This document shows positions 19,092 to 28,530 of a stretch of 64,000 nucleotides of DNA, one piece after another; within the stretch, counting starts at the first letter, position 1, and every line of letters starts with the position of its first letter. Source of the DNA: JTS-AC122 sp050246015 (lineage in GTDB: Bacteria > Planctomycetota > Phycisphaerae > Phycisphaerales > UBA1924); the NCBI GenBank assembly GCA_050246015.1, contig JBFWWU010000021.1, positions 4,856 through 68,855 on the forward strand. The letters are read 5' to 3'. The notes beneath the pieces are model-generated. The model did not search any database, was not told where the DNA came from, and saw only the letters and a list, made by a program, of their open reading frames with translations. The translations under genes and the position numbers were made by a program.

Positions 19092-20819
19092 ATGCCCCAC
19101 GATCGCGACCTGAAACTCACGCGCTCTCAGGATGGACCGCGTCGGAGGGCGCCGCGATCGGGAATCACCGCGTCGCTTGCGGGCGTGCTGATCATGGCGC
19201 TTGCCGCGCTCTTTCCGATCGGTTACGCAGCGGTACGGACGATCGTGTGGTGCATCCGCGCAAGTGAAGGTCGGGTCCCCGGGCCGACGGAACTGACGCT
19301 CGTCCCGCCGTGGATCGTGCTCGCGCGCACGCTGGGCTATGTCGGATTGATCTCGCTGCTGTCAACGGCGCTGGCATTGCCGGGGGCGCTGGTGCTGGCG
19401 CGCGGCGGCCGAGCGGCGCGGTGGCTCGCGCCGCTCATCGCTGTTCCGCTCTTCATGCCCTCGTACCTCGCGTACGCCGGCTGGGGGCTGCTGCGGGCGC
19501 CTCGCACCTGGCTGGGGAACTGGCTTTCGTCGGGGCCGAACCACGTCGTCGAACTGAAGTTCCTCATCGCCAACCACGCGATGGCGATCTGGGGACTGGC
19601 GCTCTGGTCGTTCCCCATCGCCGCGTATGTCATGGCGATGTACTTTCGTTCGATCCCGGCGGACACGATCGACGCGGCCCGGCTCGACGCGCCCCCCCGA
19701 TCGTCGCGCCCATCGCCCGCGGCCGTGGCTAGGTACGCGTCGTTTCGATTCCGGCTGCTCGTGCCCGGCTTGGCGAGCGCCGCCGCGCTCGTCGCTCTGG
19801 TCATGCTCGGCTCGGTCGTCCCGCTCGACGTGGCGCAGGTGAATACGTACTCGATCCGCCTGCTTCGGCGCGTGACGGAATCGCAGTACATCGAGTCGGC
19901 GTGGGCGTTCGCGTGGCCGATGTACGCGATCGCGATCGCCGCTGCGATGGTGGTGACGCGGCGTCTATGCGGCGAACACGGCCTGGACCCGGCGCGCGAA
20001 CGAGTCGCCGCGCCGCGGCCGGGCGCCGGGCTGCGTCCCATCGCCCTCTCGGTGCTCATCCTGCTCGCCGCGACGCTCGTGCCCGTGACGATGTACCTGT
20101 CGCACCTTCGCGGCGTGGGTGATGCGGCGAGCTGGTCGCGCGTGCTGGACCAGAGCAAGGCGTTCTGGCGCGACGCGCGGCCGGGCGTGTTCACGAGCGC
20201 CCGGGTCGGCGCCGTCGCGGCGCTGGTGGGGGTGGCGCTGACGATCGCGGTGTGGCGGATCGTAAGTTCCGCGCCGGCTTCGGGACGGTCCGCCGGGATG
20301 AGGGTCCTGCGCGGGCTGACCGTCGTGTTCTTGATCGGTGCGCTGCTCCCGGGCGTGTTCGTCGGGTCATCGACGGCCAGCGCGTGGACGGCGCTGGCGC
20401 CGTACGTTCGCCCGCGCCCGGGCTGGCTCCTCGTGGTGCTGGCGCACGTCGCGCGGTTCGGAGCGGTCGGCGTGCTCCTGGGCTGGTGGGTCGCGGCGCG
20501 CGAACTGCCCGCGGTGCGCGACCTGCGCCGCCTGGACGGCGCGATGACGGGGCGTGCATGGTGGCTGGCCGTCGGGGCGGCGCGCTGGCCCGTCGCGCTC
20601 GCCGCCGGGGTTGCGGTCTTCGCGCTCTCGCTGCACGAGATCGAGGCGACGGTGCTCGTGCAGCCCCCGGGTCCGCAGGCGCTCTCTCAGAGCCTGCTTG
20701 CCGCGCTCCACTTTGCGCGGGACGACTACCTCGCCGCGGCCGTCGTGAATCTGCTGGCGCTGACCGGTCTGCTCGGGATGGGGGTATCGGGCTTGTACAT
20801 GTCGGCTGCGCGGAAGTAG
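19092..20819 (+). CDS. ABC transporter permease, FbpB/iron(III)-type
   Basis: A 575-residue membrane protein with about twelve predicted helices in two halves, as in FbpB/ThiP-type permeases. The first half includes TLGYVGLISLLSTALALPGA and PLFMPSYLAYAGWGL; the second repeats the pattern after a loop near residue 290. I chose the ATG at 19092 since it gives a short basic N-terminus before the first helix. Such permeases work with a periplasmic binding protein and an ATPase for Fe3+, spermidine or thiamine, but neither partner gene is adjacent, so the substrate is open. Confidence 0.85.
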   Translation: MPHDRDLKLTRSQDGPRRRAPRSGITASLAGVLIMALAALFPIGYAAVRTIVWCIRASEGRVPGPTELTLVPPWIVLARTLGYVGLISLLSTALALPGALVLARGGRAARWLAPLIAVPLFMPSYLAYAGWGLLRAPRTWLGNWLSSGPNHVVELKFLIANHAMAIWGLALWSFPIAAYVMAMYFRSIPADTIDAARLDAPPRSSRPSPAAVARYASFRFRLLVPGLASAAALVALVMLGSVVPLDVAQVNTYSIRLLRRVTESQYIESAWAFAWPMYAIAIAAAMVVTRRLCGEHGLDPARERVAAPRPGAGLRPIALSVLILLAATLVPVTMYLSHLRGVGDAASWSRVLDQSKAFWRDARPGVFTSARVGAVAALVGVALTIAVWRIVSSAPASGRSAGMRVLRGLTVVFLIGALLPGVFVGSSTASAWTALAPYVRPRPGWLLVVLAHVARFGAVGVLLGWWVAARELPAVRDLRRLDGAMTGRAWWLAVGAARWPVALAAGVAVFALSLHEIEATVLVQPPGPQALSQSLLAALHFARDDYLAAAVVNLLALTGLLGMGVSGLYMSAARK

Positions 20820-20867
20820 GCGAGCCCGCGACGCCGCGATCGAGACGCCGACCCGCTAGGATGCGCC

Positions 20868-22238
20868 ATGTCCAACTCGAACCACCCGTCTCCCGCACCG
20901 CAGCCGGGACCGAAGTTCAACCCTGCGGCGGCGCACCAGCAGCGTCCGCGGCTGCGCCAGGTCCGCGCGTTCCCGATGCAGGCGCAGGGCCCGGACGGGA
21001 AGACGCAGCAACTCCTGGGACTGGCCGACATGCGGCAGATCTCGGAAAAGGCCGTCTTCTTCGCGCCCGCGGCGCAGGTGCTCCTCCCGCTGATGGACGG
21101 CACCCGCGGGCTCGATGACATCGTCACGCAGGTCGGTCGCGGGCTCACGCGCGAGGCGCTCGAAACCATCGTCGCGCAACTTGACGAGGCCTTCCTGCTC
21201 GAAGGACCGAACTTCGAATCGCTGCACGCGAAAGTGAAGAAGGAGTTTGACACCCTCGACGTCCTCCCCCCGGCGAGTTCGTGGGCGTTCGCCGAGTCGA
21301 TCGTCGGCCAGGCGCTCAAGCGTCAGCCGACCGACGACGAAGTGAGCGAGCAAGGACCAAAGAGGATCGCGGAGGTGTTTGACCTGTGGATGTCCAAGGC
21401 GCTGGAGGACGCATCGAACCCCAGCGTTGATGCGATGCCCAAGGCGATCGTCGTCCCGCACCTGGATTATCCGCGCGGGTGGATCAACTACGGCAGCGCG
21501 TACGGCCGGCTGCGGGTGTGCGAGCGGCCGGACCGGGTGATCATCCTGGGGACCAACCACTTCGGGCTCAGCACGGGCGTGTGCGGGTGCGACAAGGGGT
21601 ATCAGACGCCGCTGGGCGTGTGCGACCTGGATCGGGATGTCGCCGACGGGCTGCGGGCCACGCTGGGAGAGGCGCTGTTCGAGCACCGGTTCGATCACGA
21701 GCACGAGCATTCGGTGGAACTCCAGGTGCCGTGGATCCAGCACATCTTCGGCAAGGACGACGCCGGGCGGTTTCCCAAGGTGTTCGGCGCACTGGTGCAT
21801 GACCCGACGGTGAACAACGGGGAGTCGTACGACGGCGCGGGCGTGGGGCTTCAGCCGTTCGTGGAGGCGCTCCGGCAGACGCTGGCGCGCCTGCCCGGGC
21901 GCACGCTGGTGATCAGTTCGGCGGACCTGAGCCACGCCGGCCCGGCGTTCGGGGACGAGCAGCCCCTCGCGGGCGAGGACGAAGCCCCCACCAGCGCCCG
22001 GAACAAAGTCCTCCTGCACGATCAGGAGATGGTGCAGTTGATCCTCCAGAACAAGCCCGCCGAACTCGTCGCGTCGATGGCGTGGCAGCAGAACCCGACG
22101 CGGTGGTGCTCGATCGGCAATATCGTGGCGACAATGCTCGTGACCCAGCCGACGTCGATCGAACTCTTCAACTTCGCGGCTTCGCTGGATCAGCAGGGAA
22201 CAACCATGGTCAGCAGCATTTCCGCGATGATGAACTGA
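20868..22238 (+). CDS. MEMO1-like protein (AmmeMemoRadiSam system protein B family)
   Basis: A 456-residue protein. The C-terminal 270 residues match the MEMO family: VVPHLDYPRGW, VIILGTNHFG, EHEHSVELQVPW and SSADLSHAG hold the His/Asp residues that resemble a dioxygenase-type metal site. The first 150 residues form a separate domain resembling PqqD-like or winged-helix folds (LLPLMDGTRGLDDIVTQV). In many bacteria MEMO occurs with an AMMECR1 protein and a radical SAM enzyme; neither is visible here. Starts 48 bases after the permease, with AGGATG before the ATG. Confidence 0.85.
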   Translation: MSNSNHPSPAPQPGPKFNPAAAHQQRPRLRQVRAFPMQAQGPDGKTQQLLGLADMRQISEKAVFFAPAAQVLLPLMDGTRGLDDIVTQVGRGLTREALETIVAQLDEAFLLEGPNFESLHAKVKKEFDTLDVLPPASSWAFAESIVGQALKRQPTDDEVSEQGPKRIAEVFDLWMSKALEDASNPSVDAMPKAIVVPHLDYPRGWINYGSAYGRLRVCERPDRVIILGTNHFGLSTGVCGCDKGYQTPLGVCDLDRDVADGLRATLGEALFEHRFDHEHEHSVELQVPWIQHIFGKDDAGRFPKVFGALVHDPTVNNGESYDGAGVGLQPFVEALRQTLARLPGRTLVISSADLSHAGPAFGDEQPLAGEDEAPTSARNKVLLHDQEMVQLILQNKPAELVASMAWQQNPTRWCSIGNIVATMLVTQPTSIELFNFAASLDQQGTTMVSSISAMMN

Positions 22239-22278
22239 CGTTCACGGAACTCGCGCCCGCGCGGCGTACGATCGCTTG

Positions 22279-23688
22279 ATGTCGGACCAAACCAACGTAC
22301 TTCTCATCGGCGGGGGCGGCCGCGAGCACTCGCTGGCCTGGAAACTCAAGCAGTCCCGCCAACTCGGCCGGCTCTTTGCCACGCACATCGACAACCCGGG
22401 GATTGCCGCACTCGCGCGCCCCGTTGATTGCCCGTTCGAGCCCGAGCGCCCCTTCCGGCTCCAGCGTTTCTGCGAGAAGGAAGACATCGGGCTGGTGGTC
22501 ATCGGCCCCGAAGAGCCGCTCGCGATGGGCCTGTCTGACGCTCTGGGACAATCGACGGAACTCGACGCCGCCCTGACGCCGCCGGGAGGTGCCGAGCACG
22601 AGATCCGAACCGGACGTTCGGGGAGCGCGGGTGCGAGCGGGTCGAAGCAGCCGGCGCGCGTGGTCTTCGGGCCGACGAAGGACGCCGCCCGGCTCGAAGC
22701 CGACAAGGCGTGGGCGAAACAGATGATGCACGCCGCCGCCGTGCCCACCGCGGACGGACGCTCGTTCAACGATCCCGACGCCGCCAAGCGGTTCCTGGAG
22801 TCGCGCACGTCGGCGTACGTGGTGAAGGCGGCAGGCTTGGCGAAGGGCAAGGGCGTCATCGTGCCGGCGAACCTGGACGAAGCGCTCGCCGCGATCGATC
22901 GCATCATGGTGAACAAGGAGTTCGGCGACGCCGGCAGCACCGTCGTGGTCGAAGAACGCCTCAAAGGACAGGAGGCTTCCGTGCTCGCGCTCGTCGACGG
23001 GCGCAACATCTTTGTGCTCGAGCCGTGCCAGGACCACAAGCGGCTGCGCGACGGGGACGAGGGACCAAACACCGGCGGCATGGGCGTCTTCTGTCCCGGT
23101 GGGATCACCGACGACGCCACCCTTGCGCTGATCCAGCGGCAGGTGCTCGTCCCGATCGTTGATACGCTGCGCCGCGACGGGATCGAGTTTCGCGGCGTGC
23201 TCTACGCGGGCATTATGCTCACACCCGGCGGACCCAAAGTGCTCGAGTTCAACGTGCGCTTTGGGGATCCGGAATGCCAGGCCCTCATGACGCGGCTCCA
23301 TGGCGATCTGGTCGAGATCCTGCTGGCCTGCGGCACCAAGCACCTGCATGAGGTGTCCATCGACTGGAAACCCGCCGCCTCCTGCTGCGTCGTGCTCGCG
23401 AGCAAGGGGTATCCAGACAAGCCGGAGGTCGGCAAGGTCATCTCCGGACTGGACGAAGCGTCGGCGTGCGAAGGGGTGCAGGTGTTCCACGCTGGCACCC
23501 GGCGCGACCCCGAAACCGGTCGGATCGTGACCGCCGGCGGTCGAGTTCTCAGCGTGGTCGGCGTCGGCGGATCGCTGGAGGATGCGCGCGCCAGGGCGTA
23601 CGCCGCCGCTGAGTTGATCCGGTTCGAAGGAAAGGTGATGCGGAGCGATATCGGACGGGCTCCGGCCGCGGCGTCATCGCGCCGTTAG
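22279..23688 (+). CDS. purD: phosphoribosylamine-glycine ligase
   Basis: A 469-residue enzyme joining phosphoribosylamine and glycine with ATP, step two of purine synthesis. Seen: N-terminal VLLIGGGGREHSLAWKL, GPEEPLAMGLSDAL, the ATP-grasp region (YVVKAAGLAKGKGVI, EERLKGQEASVLALVDG) and NVRFGDPECQ. I prefer the ATG at 22279 over the TTG three bases earlier. Compared with ordinary PurD (about 425 residues) there is an insert of about 30 residues after position 90 (around 22560-22660), rich in Gly, Ser and Ala. Neighbouring genes are not purine genes. Confidence 0.95.
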   Translation: MSDQTNVLLIGGGGREHSLAWKLKQSRQLGRLFATHIDNPGIAALARPVDCPFEPERPFRLQRFCEKEDIGLVVIGPEEPLAMGLSDALGQSTELDAALTPPGGAEHEIRTGRSGSAGASGSKQPARVVFGPTKDAARLEADKAWAKQMMHAAAVPTADGRSFNDPDAAKRFLESRTSAYVVKAAGLAKGKGVIVPANLDEALAAIDRIMVNKEFGDAGSTVVVEERLKGQEASVLALVDGRNIFVLEPCQDHKRLRDGDEGPNTGGMGVFCPGGITDDATLALIQRQVLVPIVDTLRRDGIEFRGVLYAGIMLTPGGPKVLEFNVRFGDPECQALMTRLHGDLVEILLACGTKHLHEVSIDWKPAASCCVVLASKGYPDKPEVGKVISGLDEASACEGVQVFHAGTRRDPETGRIVTAGGRVLSVVGVGGSLEDARARAYAAAELIRFEGKVMRSDIGRAPAAASSRR

Positions 23689-23695
23689 GTCGAGG

Positions 23696-23986
23696 CTAGC
23701 CGTTGAGTTGGCGAAGCAGCCACCAGGCCCAGCCAAGGATGTGAACGGCTGTAATGAGCCAGAAGACGCGCCGATAGGCGAGTTTGGACGATTTGTGTCG
23801 AATGAGGCGCTGGGCTAGGAGCGATCCGGGCCAACCCCCGAGCAGTTCGAGCACGTGCAGGGTGCTTTCCGGGATCCGCCTGCGATTTTGTGCGGAGGCG
23901 GCCCGCCACTTATCCACTCCGAACGCGCAGAAGGTGATGAGGCTCATCACCAGATACCACGCGACGACAAAGCGGAGTGTGGGCAT
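23696..23986 (-). CDS. DUF1294 family membrane protein
   Basis: A 96-residue protein with DUF1294 features: a first helix followed by FCAFGVDKWRAA, then RIPESTLHVLELLGGWPGSL and RHKSSKLAYRRVFW, ending in a second helix. The family is small membrane proteins, sometimes fused to cold-shock domains; role unknown. Its stop codon is eight bases from the purD stop on the other strand. Confidence 0.88.
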   Translation of the reverse strand: MPTLRFVVAWYLVMSLITFCAFGVDKWRAASAQNRRRIPESTLHVLELLGGWPGSLLAQRLIRHKSSKLAYRRVFWLITAVHILGWAWWLLRQLNG

Positions 23987-24287
23987 GTAGGGGATCCGGT
24001 GCGATGTGGGATAAATCTGGGAATTCTGTCCGGATATGTGGATCCGGAATAAGACCGGTGATCGAATCGGTAGGAAAAATTGCGGAAACGGTGGGGTACG
24101 ACGTTTGTTCCGCCAGCCTGCGGGGTGCGGCGCGGATGCACGATGCAGACGGGTGATTTGTCAAATACACGAAATACGGTATATTGGATGGTGGTTTCGT
24201 GTTTGGATTCGATCATTGACGCCGAGCCTCGTCTGGTGACGGGGTTTGGTCGCATTTTTCGCACAAGACAGACAAGAGGATGGTCCC
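23987..24287. other. divergent intergenic region, relatively AT-rich
   Basis: Between DUF1294 (minus) and the protease (plus). Less GC-rich than its surroundings, notably 24155-24220. It contains a good promoter candidate for the protease at 24158-24185. I see no RNA gene or repeat in it. Confidence 0.5.
24158..24185 (+). promoter_or_regulatory. sigma-70-type promoter
   Basis: TTGTCA at 24158-24163, a 16-base spacer, TATATT at 24180-24185, followed by a leader of about 95 bases to the ATG at 24288. The surrounding AT-richness supports it. Confidence 0.55.
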
Positions 24288-26657
24288 ATGACGCAGATCG
24301 CACGACTTGGTTTGGGTGCGGGGGTATTCGCATTGGCCGCCGGACTGGCGGCGTCAACGATTCACGCCTGCATCGACCCGACCAAGTCGGCCGATCCGGT
24401 GGCGACGAGCGGGCCGGACCTGCTCCCCGCGAACCTGGAATCGGCGCTTCGACGGTACTGCGCGCTCAGCGACGATCCGGCCGCCAAGCGCGCGGAGATG
24501 ATTGAGAAACTGGTGGTGGGCAACCGGTGCTATTCACGGCAGATGTCGGCCGATCAGTGGCAGCACGCGCTGGAGGACCTGGACCTGCTTCCCCCCGGGC
24601 TGTACAACGAGCCGGGCGGGCCGCGGTATTTCTCGTCGAGCACGGTGTGGACGGGGAACGGGAACGTCGCGGGGGTATCAGGCCGTGCGCAGTCCGTGAA
24701 CTTGACGGTGAGTTTCCCGAACGACGGGGTGGCGTGGGACGGCGCGAACAACGTCCTGGACGCGCGCGTGGGATCGCTCTTTGGCGCCACGAACAAGGAT
24801 CGGGGTCGCGAGTTCATCCGCCAGGGGCTTGCCAACTGGCAGATCAACTCGGGGATCCGGTACACCGAGGTCGCCGACGACAACGTGGGGTTCACAACGA
24901 CGACGGTGCATTCCGCGCTTCGAGGCGATATCCGCATTGGAGCGCGGTCGGTCGATGGAACATTCGGAATCCTGGCGTACAACAACTTCCCGGCATCGGG
25001 CGGGGACATGGTGCTGGACGCGGATGAGTTCATCGGGGGTTCCTTCGCCGGCGCGACAAACAACTACCGGGCGTACCGGAACACGGTGGCGCACGAGCAC
25101 GGGCATGGCACGGGGTTCATCCACACGGTGCCGTGCAACAGCACGAAACTGATGGAGCCGCAACTCGCGACGTCGTTCGAGATGCTCGAGATCGACGACA
25201 TCCGCGGGGCGCAGCGGAACTACGGGGACCGATTCGCGGGGAACAACTCGGCGGCGAACGCGACGAACTTCGGGGACCTGACGTCGCCGGTGCTCAAGTC
25301 GATCATCGAGCGGAACCTGTCGACCAATGGGGCCGCGGGGTTCAACAACTCCGACGAAGACTGGTTCCGGTTCACGATCGGTTCGGCTCAGAACGTGGTC
25401 ATCAGCGTGGACCCGACGGGCGGGTCGTACGTGAACGGGCAGCAGTCGTCCGGGTGCACGGGGTCCACGTCGACGATCAATGCGGATCAGGCGGGCAATC
25501 TGAATGTCGAACTGCGAGACTCGGCGGGGACGACGGTGCTGATGAGTTCGGTGAGCGGTGGGCTGGGCGTGACGGAGACGATCAACGCGGCGGGGCTGGC
25601 CGCCGGGACGTACACCGTTCGAGTCTTTGACGTGGGACCGAACTCGAACCAGATTGTGCAACTCTACGACCTTACGCTCCGGGTCGGGACCGCAAAGGCG
25701 CCCCCGACCGCGTGCGCCGGGATCGACAAGAGGGTGTTGGCGGGCACCACGTGCTGGTTCATGGCGAACGTGAACTCGTACAACAACGAGGCGTCGGGCT
25801 CGTCGATCACGCAGTATTCGTGGGACTTGGACGGCGACGGGACGTTCGAAGTCGCGAACAGCGCGACGCCGACCCGCACGTATTCGGCCAACGGCGTGGT
25901 AAACGTAACGCTCCGGATCACGGACAACTTCGGGATGCAGGCGACCGACACGATCCAGGTCGTGGTGTTCGGCGCAACGTGCCCCGTCACGATCGACTCG
26001 CAGCCCGTGTCGCTGACGCGGTGCACGGGTCAGTCGGCGACGTTCAGCGTGTCGGCATCGAGCGGCGGCTCGCTCACGTACCAGTGGCGCCGCAACTCGG
26101 TGAACCTCGCTGGGCAGACCAATCCGTCGATCACGATCAACCCGGTCGTGGCCGGTAGCGCGGGCAACTATGACTGCGTGGTGACGGCGAGTTGCGGCGG
26201 CGTGGTCAACAGCAATATCGCGGTGCTCACGGTCAACGAAGCGGTCGCCATCACGACGCAGCCCGTTTCGCAGACCGCGATGCCGGGCGATAACGTGATC
26301 TTCGGCGTGGCGGCGACCGGCGGCGGCACGATCAACTACCAGTGGTTCAAGAACAACTCGCCGATTCCGGGCGCGAACAGCACCGCGCTGCTGCTGCTGG
26401 GGGTGACCACCGCCGACTCCGGCACGTATCGCTGCGACGTGACCAACACCTGCGGGACGGTCATGAGCAACAACGCGACGCTGATGGTCGCCAGCCCGTG
26501 CGCCTGCGACTGGAACAACGACGGCACGCTCAGCAGCCAGGACTTCTTCGACTTCATCGCCGGATTCTTCACGAACGCGGGCGACTTCAACGGCGATGGA
26601 ACGACCACGAGCCAGGACTTCTTCGACTTCCTGGCGTGCTTCTTCAGCGGGTGCTGA
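24288..26657 (+). CDS. secreted matrixin-like zinc metalloprotease with PPC, PKD, Ig-like and Gly-Cys tail domains
   Basis: A 789-residue protein starting with a signal peptide (LGLGAGVFALAAGLAAST). The zinc-binding motif HEHGHGTGFIH at about residue 268 fits HExxHxxGxxH, with a Met-turn (KLMEP) 16 residues later, as in metzincins. Then a PPC-type beta domain (about 345-460, DEDWFRFTIG), a PKD domain (about 480-565, YSWDLDGDGTFEV) and two Ig-like domains (YQWRRNSVNLAG and YQWFKNNSPIPG). The end has two dockerin-like loops, each with SQDFFDF, and the last residues CFFSGC. I infer an extracellular protease held at the surface through the tail. The start ATG was chosen because it opens the signal peptide. 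Confidence 0.9.
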   Translation: MTQIARLGLGAGVFALAAGLAASTIHACIDPTKSADPVATSGPDLLPANLESALRRYCALSDDPAAKRAEMIEKLVVGNRCYSRQMSADQWQHALEDLDLLPPGLYNEPGGPRYFSSSTVWTGNGNVAGVSGRAQSVNLTVSFPNDGVAWDGANNVLDARVGSLFGATNKDRGREFIRQGLANWQINSGIRYTEVADDNVGFTTTTVHSALRGDIRIGARSVDGTFGILAYNNFPASGGDMVLDADEFIGGSFAGATNNYRAYRNTVAHEHGHGTGFIHTVPCNSTKLMEPQLATSFEMLEIDDIRGAQRNYGDRFAGNNSAANATNFGDLTSPVLKSIIERNLSTNGAAGFNNSDEDWFRFTIGSAQNVVISVDPTGGSYVNGQQSSGCTGSTSTINADQAGNLNVELRDSAGTTVLMSSVSGGLGVTETINAAGLAAGTYTVRVFDVGPNSNQIVQLYDLTLRVGTAKAPPTACAGIDKRVLAGTTCWFMANVNSYNNEASGSSITQYSWDLDGDGTFEVANSATPTRTYSANGVVNVTLRITDNFGMQATDTIQVVVFGATCPVTIDSQPVSLTRCTGQSATFSVSASSGGSLTYQWRRNSVNLAGQTNPSITINPVVAGSAGNYDCVVTASCGGVVNSNIAVLTVNEAVAITTQPVSQTAMPGDNVIFGVAATGGGTINYQWFKNNSPIPGANSTALLLLGVTTADSGTYRCDVTNTCGTVMSNNATLMVASPCACDWNNDGTLSSQDFFDFIAGFFTNAGDFNGDGTTTSQDFFDFLACFFSGC

Positions 26658-26675
26658 ATCCGCCGGGCTGATGCC

Positions 26676-26707
26676 CCGGGTGGCACGCATGGATACGTGC
26701 CACCCGG
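26676..26707. repeat. long palindrome after the protease gene
   Basis: CCGGGTGGCACG (26676-26687) and CGTGCCACCCGG (26696-26707) form a perfect 12-bp stem with an 8-base loop, 19 bases after the stop codon. No T run follows. It may act as a terminator or mRNA-stabilising structure, or be a REP-like element; a related palindrome occurs at 58290-58311. Confidence 0.6.
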
Positions 26708-26790
26708 CGGTGCAACCGTGCGCGACGAACGAGCGTGGACCGCCTGACGGTGCGCGGAGGGATCGGCTTGGGTGGGCTGGGCGAACCTGC

Positions 26791-28212
26791 TTAGAGGCGG
26801 GCGACGGTGTGGCGTGAGAGGAACACGCCGTGGCCCGGCGTGGCGCAAACGCGGTGGTTCTCGACAACGGTCTTGCCGCGGACGAGGGTGGTGTGGGCGA
26901 AGCCGCCGAGTTCCCACCCTTCGTAGGGGGACCAGTCGCACCGTGACTGGATGGTGGCGGTGGCATCGCGGCCCTGGGGGACGACCTGGATGGTGCGGGC
27001 GGGGTCGATGATCGCCAGATCGGCATCGAAGCCCGGGGCGATTCGGCCCTTGCGATGTCCAAGACCCATAAGGCGTGCGGGGGCGGCGGCGCAGAGGCGG
27101 ACGAGGTCGTTCATGGAGATGCGGCCCTGGCGCACGCCGAGGGTGTACATGATGGGCACGAGGGTGTCCAGGCCGGGGAGGCCCATGGGGATCCTGGTCC
27201 AGTCGCCGTAGCCCTCGGGTGTGCGCCACATGTCTTTCTGCTGGCGAGTGAAACTGCAGGTATCGGTGGAGACGACGGCGATCTCGTCGGCCAGGCCGCG
27301 CCAGAGGCGCTGGATGTCGGCGGGTTTCTTGACCTGCGGGCAGCAGGCAAAGAGGTGCCCGTCGGGCCGGGAAAAGACGCGGTCGTCGAGGCAGAGATAC
27401 TGGGCGCAGGTTTCGGCCCAAACGGGGACGCCCTGGGCGCGGGCGGCGCGGACGAGGTCGGCGCCCTGGGCGGTGGACATGTGGACGATGTAGAGCGGCG
27501 CGTCGGTGACGCGGGAGAAGTGGATGGCGCGCTCGATGGCCTCGGCCTCGATGAAGTTGGGGCGCGTGAGGGCGTGGAGCATCGCGCCCGAGCGGCGCAT
27601 GAGTTCGGGCGTGTGGTGCCGGGCGATGAGCAGGTCCAGGATGCGCGGGGATTCGGCGTGGAGGAGGAGCATGCCGCCGGCGCGGACCTGCTCCAGTGCG
27701 GCGAAGAGCATGGCGTCGTCGGCGTTCCACCCTTCGGACTCGTAGATCATGAACTGCTTGAAGGTCGGGAGGCCTCGCTGGATCATGGGACGGATCTCGT
27801 CGAGGTGGCGTCTGCCGGTGACGGCGAGGTGCCAGGCGTAATCGACGATGGACCGGCCGCGGGACTTTTCATGCCAGGCGGCGTCGGCGTCGGCGAGGGA
27901 CCGGCCTTCGGAGGGGATGGCAAAGTCGATGAGGGTGGTGATGCAACCGGCGGCGGCGGCGCGGGATCCGGAGTCGAAATCGTCGCAGGAGACGGTGCCG
28001 CAGAATGGGAGGGCCAGGTGCACGTGGACGTCGAGGCAGCCGGGGATGACCTCCATGCCGTCGGCGTCGATGACGCGCGAGGCGGCGGAGCGGGGGATGG
28101 AGCCGGGGGCGGCGACAGCGGCGATGGTCTGGCCGGAGATGGCGATGTCGGCCTTGGCGGAAAGGGAAGCGGAGTGGAGCGTGCCGCCGGTGATGAGGGT
28201 GTCGAAAATCAT
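26791..28212 (-). CDS. dihydropyrimidinase / hydantoinase-type cyclic amidohydrolase
   Basis: A 473-residue enzyme. I chose the ATG at 28212 (MIFDTLITGGTLHSAS), the usual family start. Metal ligands appear in order: DVHVHLALPF (His-x-His), the carboxylated lysine in TFKQFMIYESEG, then LLLHAESP, IVHMST and VVSTDTCSF. In the last motif the common His of STDHCP is Thr. The family hydrolyses the ring amide of dihydropyrimidines or hydantoins; the length fits. No pyrimidine-degradation neighbour is present, so the exact substrate is open. No clear Shine-Dalgarno is seen. Confidence 0.88.
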   Translation of the reverse strand: MIFDTLITGGTLHSASLSAKADIAISGQTIAAVAAPGSIPRSAASRVIDADGMEVIPGCLDVHVHLALPFCGTVSCDDFDSGSRAAAAGCITTLIDFAIPSEGRSLADADAAWHEKSRGRSIVDYAWHLAVTGRRHLDEIRPMIQRGLPTFKQFMIYESEGWNADDAMLFAALEQVRAGGMLLLHAESPRILDLLIARHHTPELMRRSGAMLHALTRPNFIEAEAIERAIHFSRVTDAPLYIVHMSTAQGADLVRAARAQGVPVWAETCAQYLCLDDRVFSRPDGHLFACCPQVKKPADIQRLWRGLADEIAVVSTDTCSFTRQQKDMWRTPEGYGDWTRIPMGLPGLDTLVPIMYTLGVRQGRISMNDLVRLCAAAPARLMGLGHRKGRIAPGFDADLAIIDPARTIQVVPQGRDATATIQSRCDWSPYEGWELGGFAHTTLVRGKTVVENHRVCATPGHGVFLSRHTVARL

Positions 28213-28530
28213 TGGAAGAAAGGGTAGAGCGCGCGGGAGAGTGATCGGCAGGCTGGCGGAGAGATGGCAGGGGGGGCGAGGGGGGCGAGAGGGGGGGGCG
28301 AAGGGGAGGTCGAGCCGACTAGATGGCAGGCGAAATCGGTTGGAAAGGGAAGCCAAAGACGAGAATCGGGGGTATGAATGAAGGGACGGTGGCGGAGGCG
28401 GTCGATAACGGGATACGGGCAGCGGGTTTCAACGAGCAATGAGACGGCGGGCGAGGCGTTAGACGGGGTACTGGGAGGTGCGGGATTGAGCGTGATCGCC
28501 CGCTAGGGGCGCAGCATGGAGGTGCGACCG
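28213..28530. other. divergent intergenic region with G-quadruplex motif
   Basis: 318 bases between the dihydropyrimidinase (minus) and the DUF1800 gene (plus). At 28270-28306 the plus strand has four runs of G (7, 6, 8 and 4 bases) separated by CGA, CGAGA and CGAA, which satisfies the G-quadruplex rule. No other signal was seen besides the GGAGGTG ribosome binding site at 28518. Confidence 0.6.

Noticed and set aside
24678..27062. Open frame of 794 codons on the minus strand
   Set aside because: It overlaps the protease, whose domains and zinc motif are clear; the antisense frame is Arg/His-rich and featureless.
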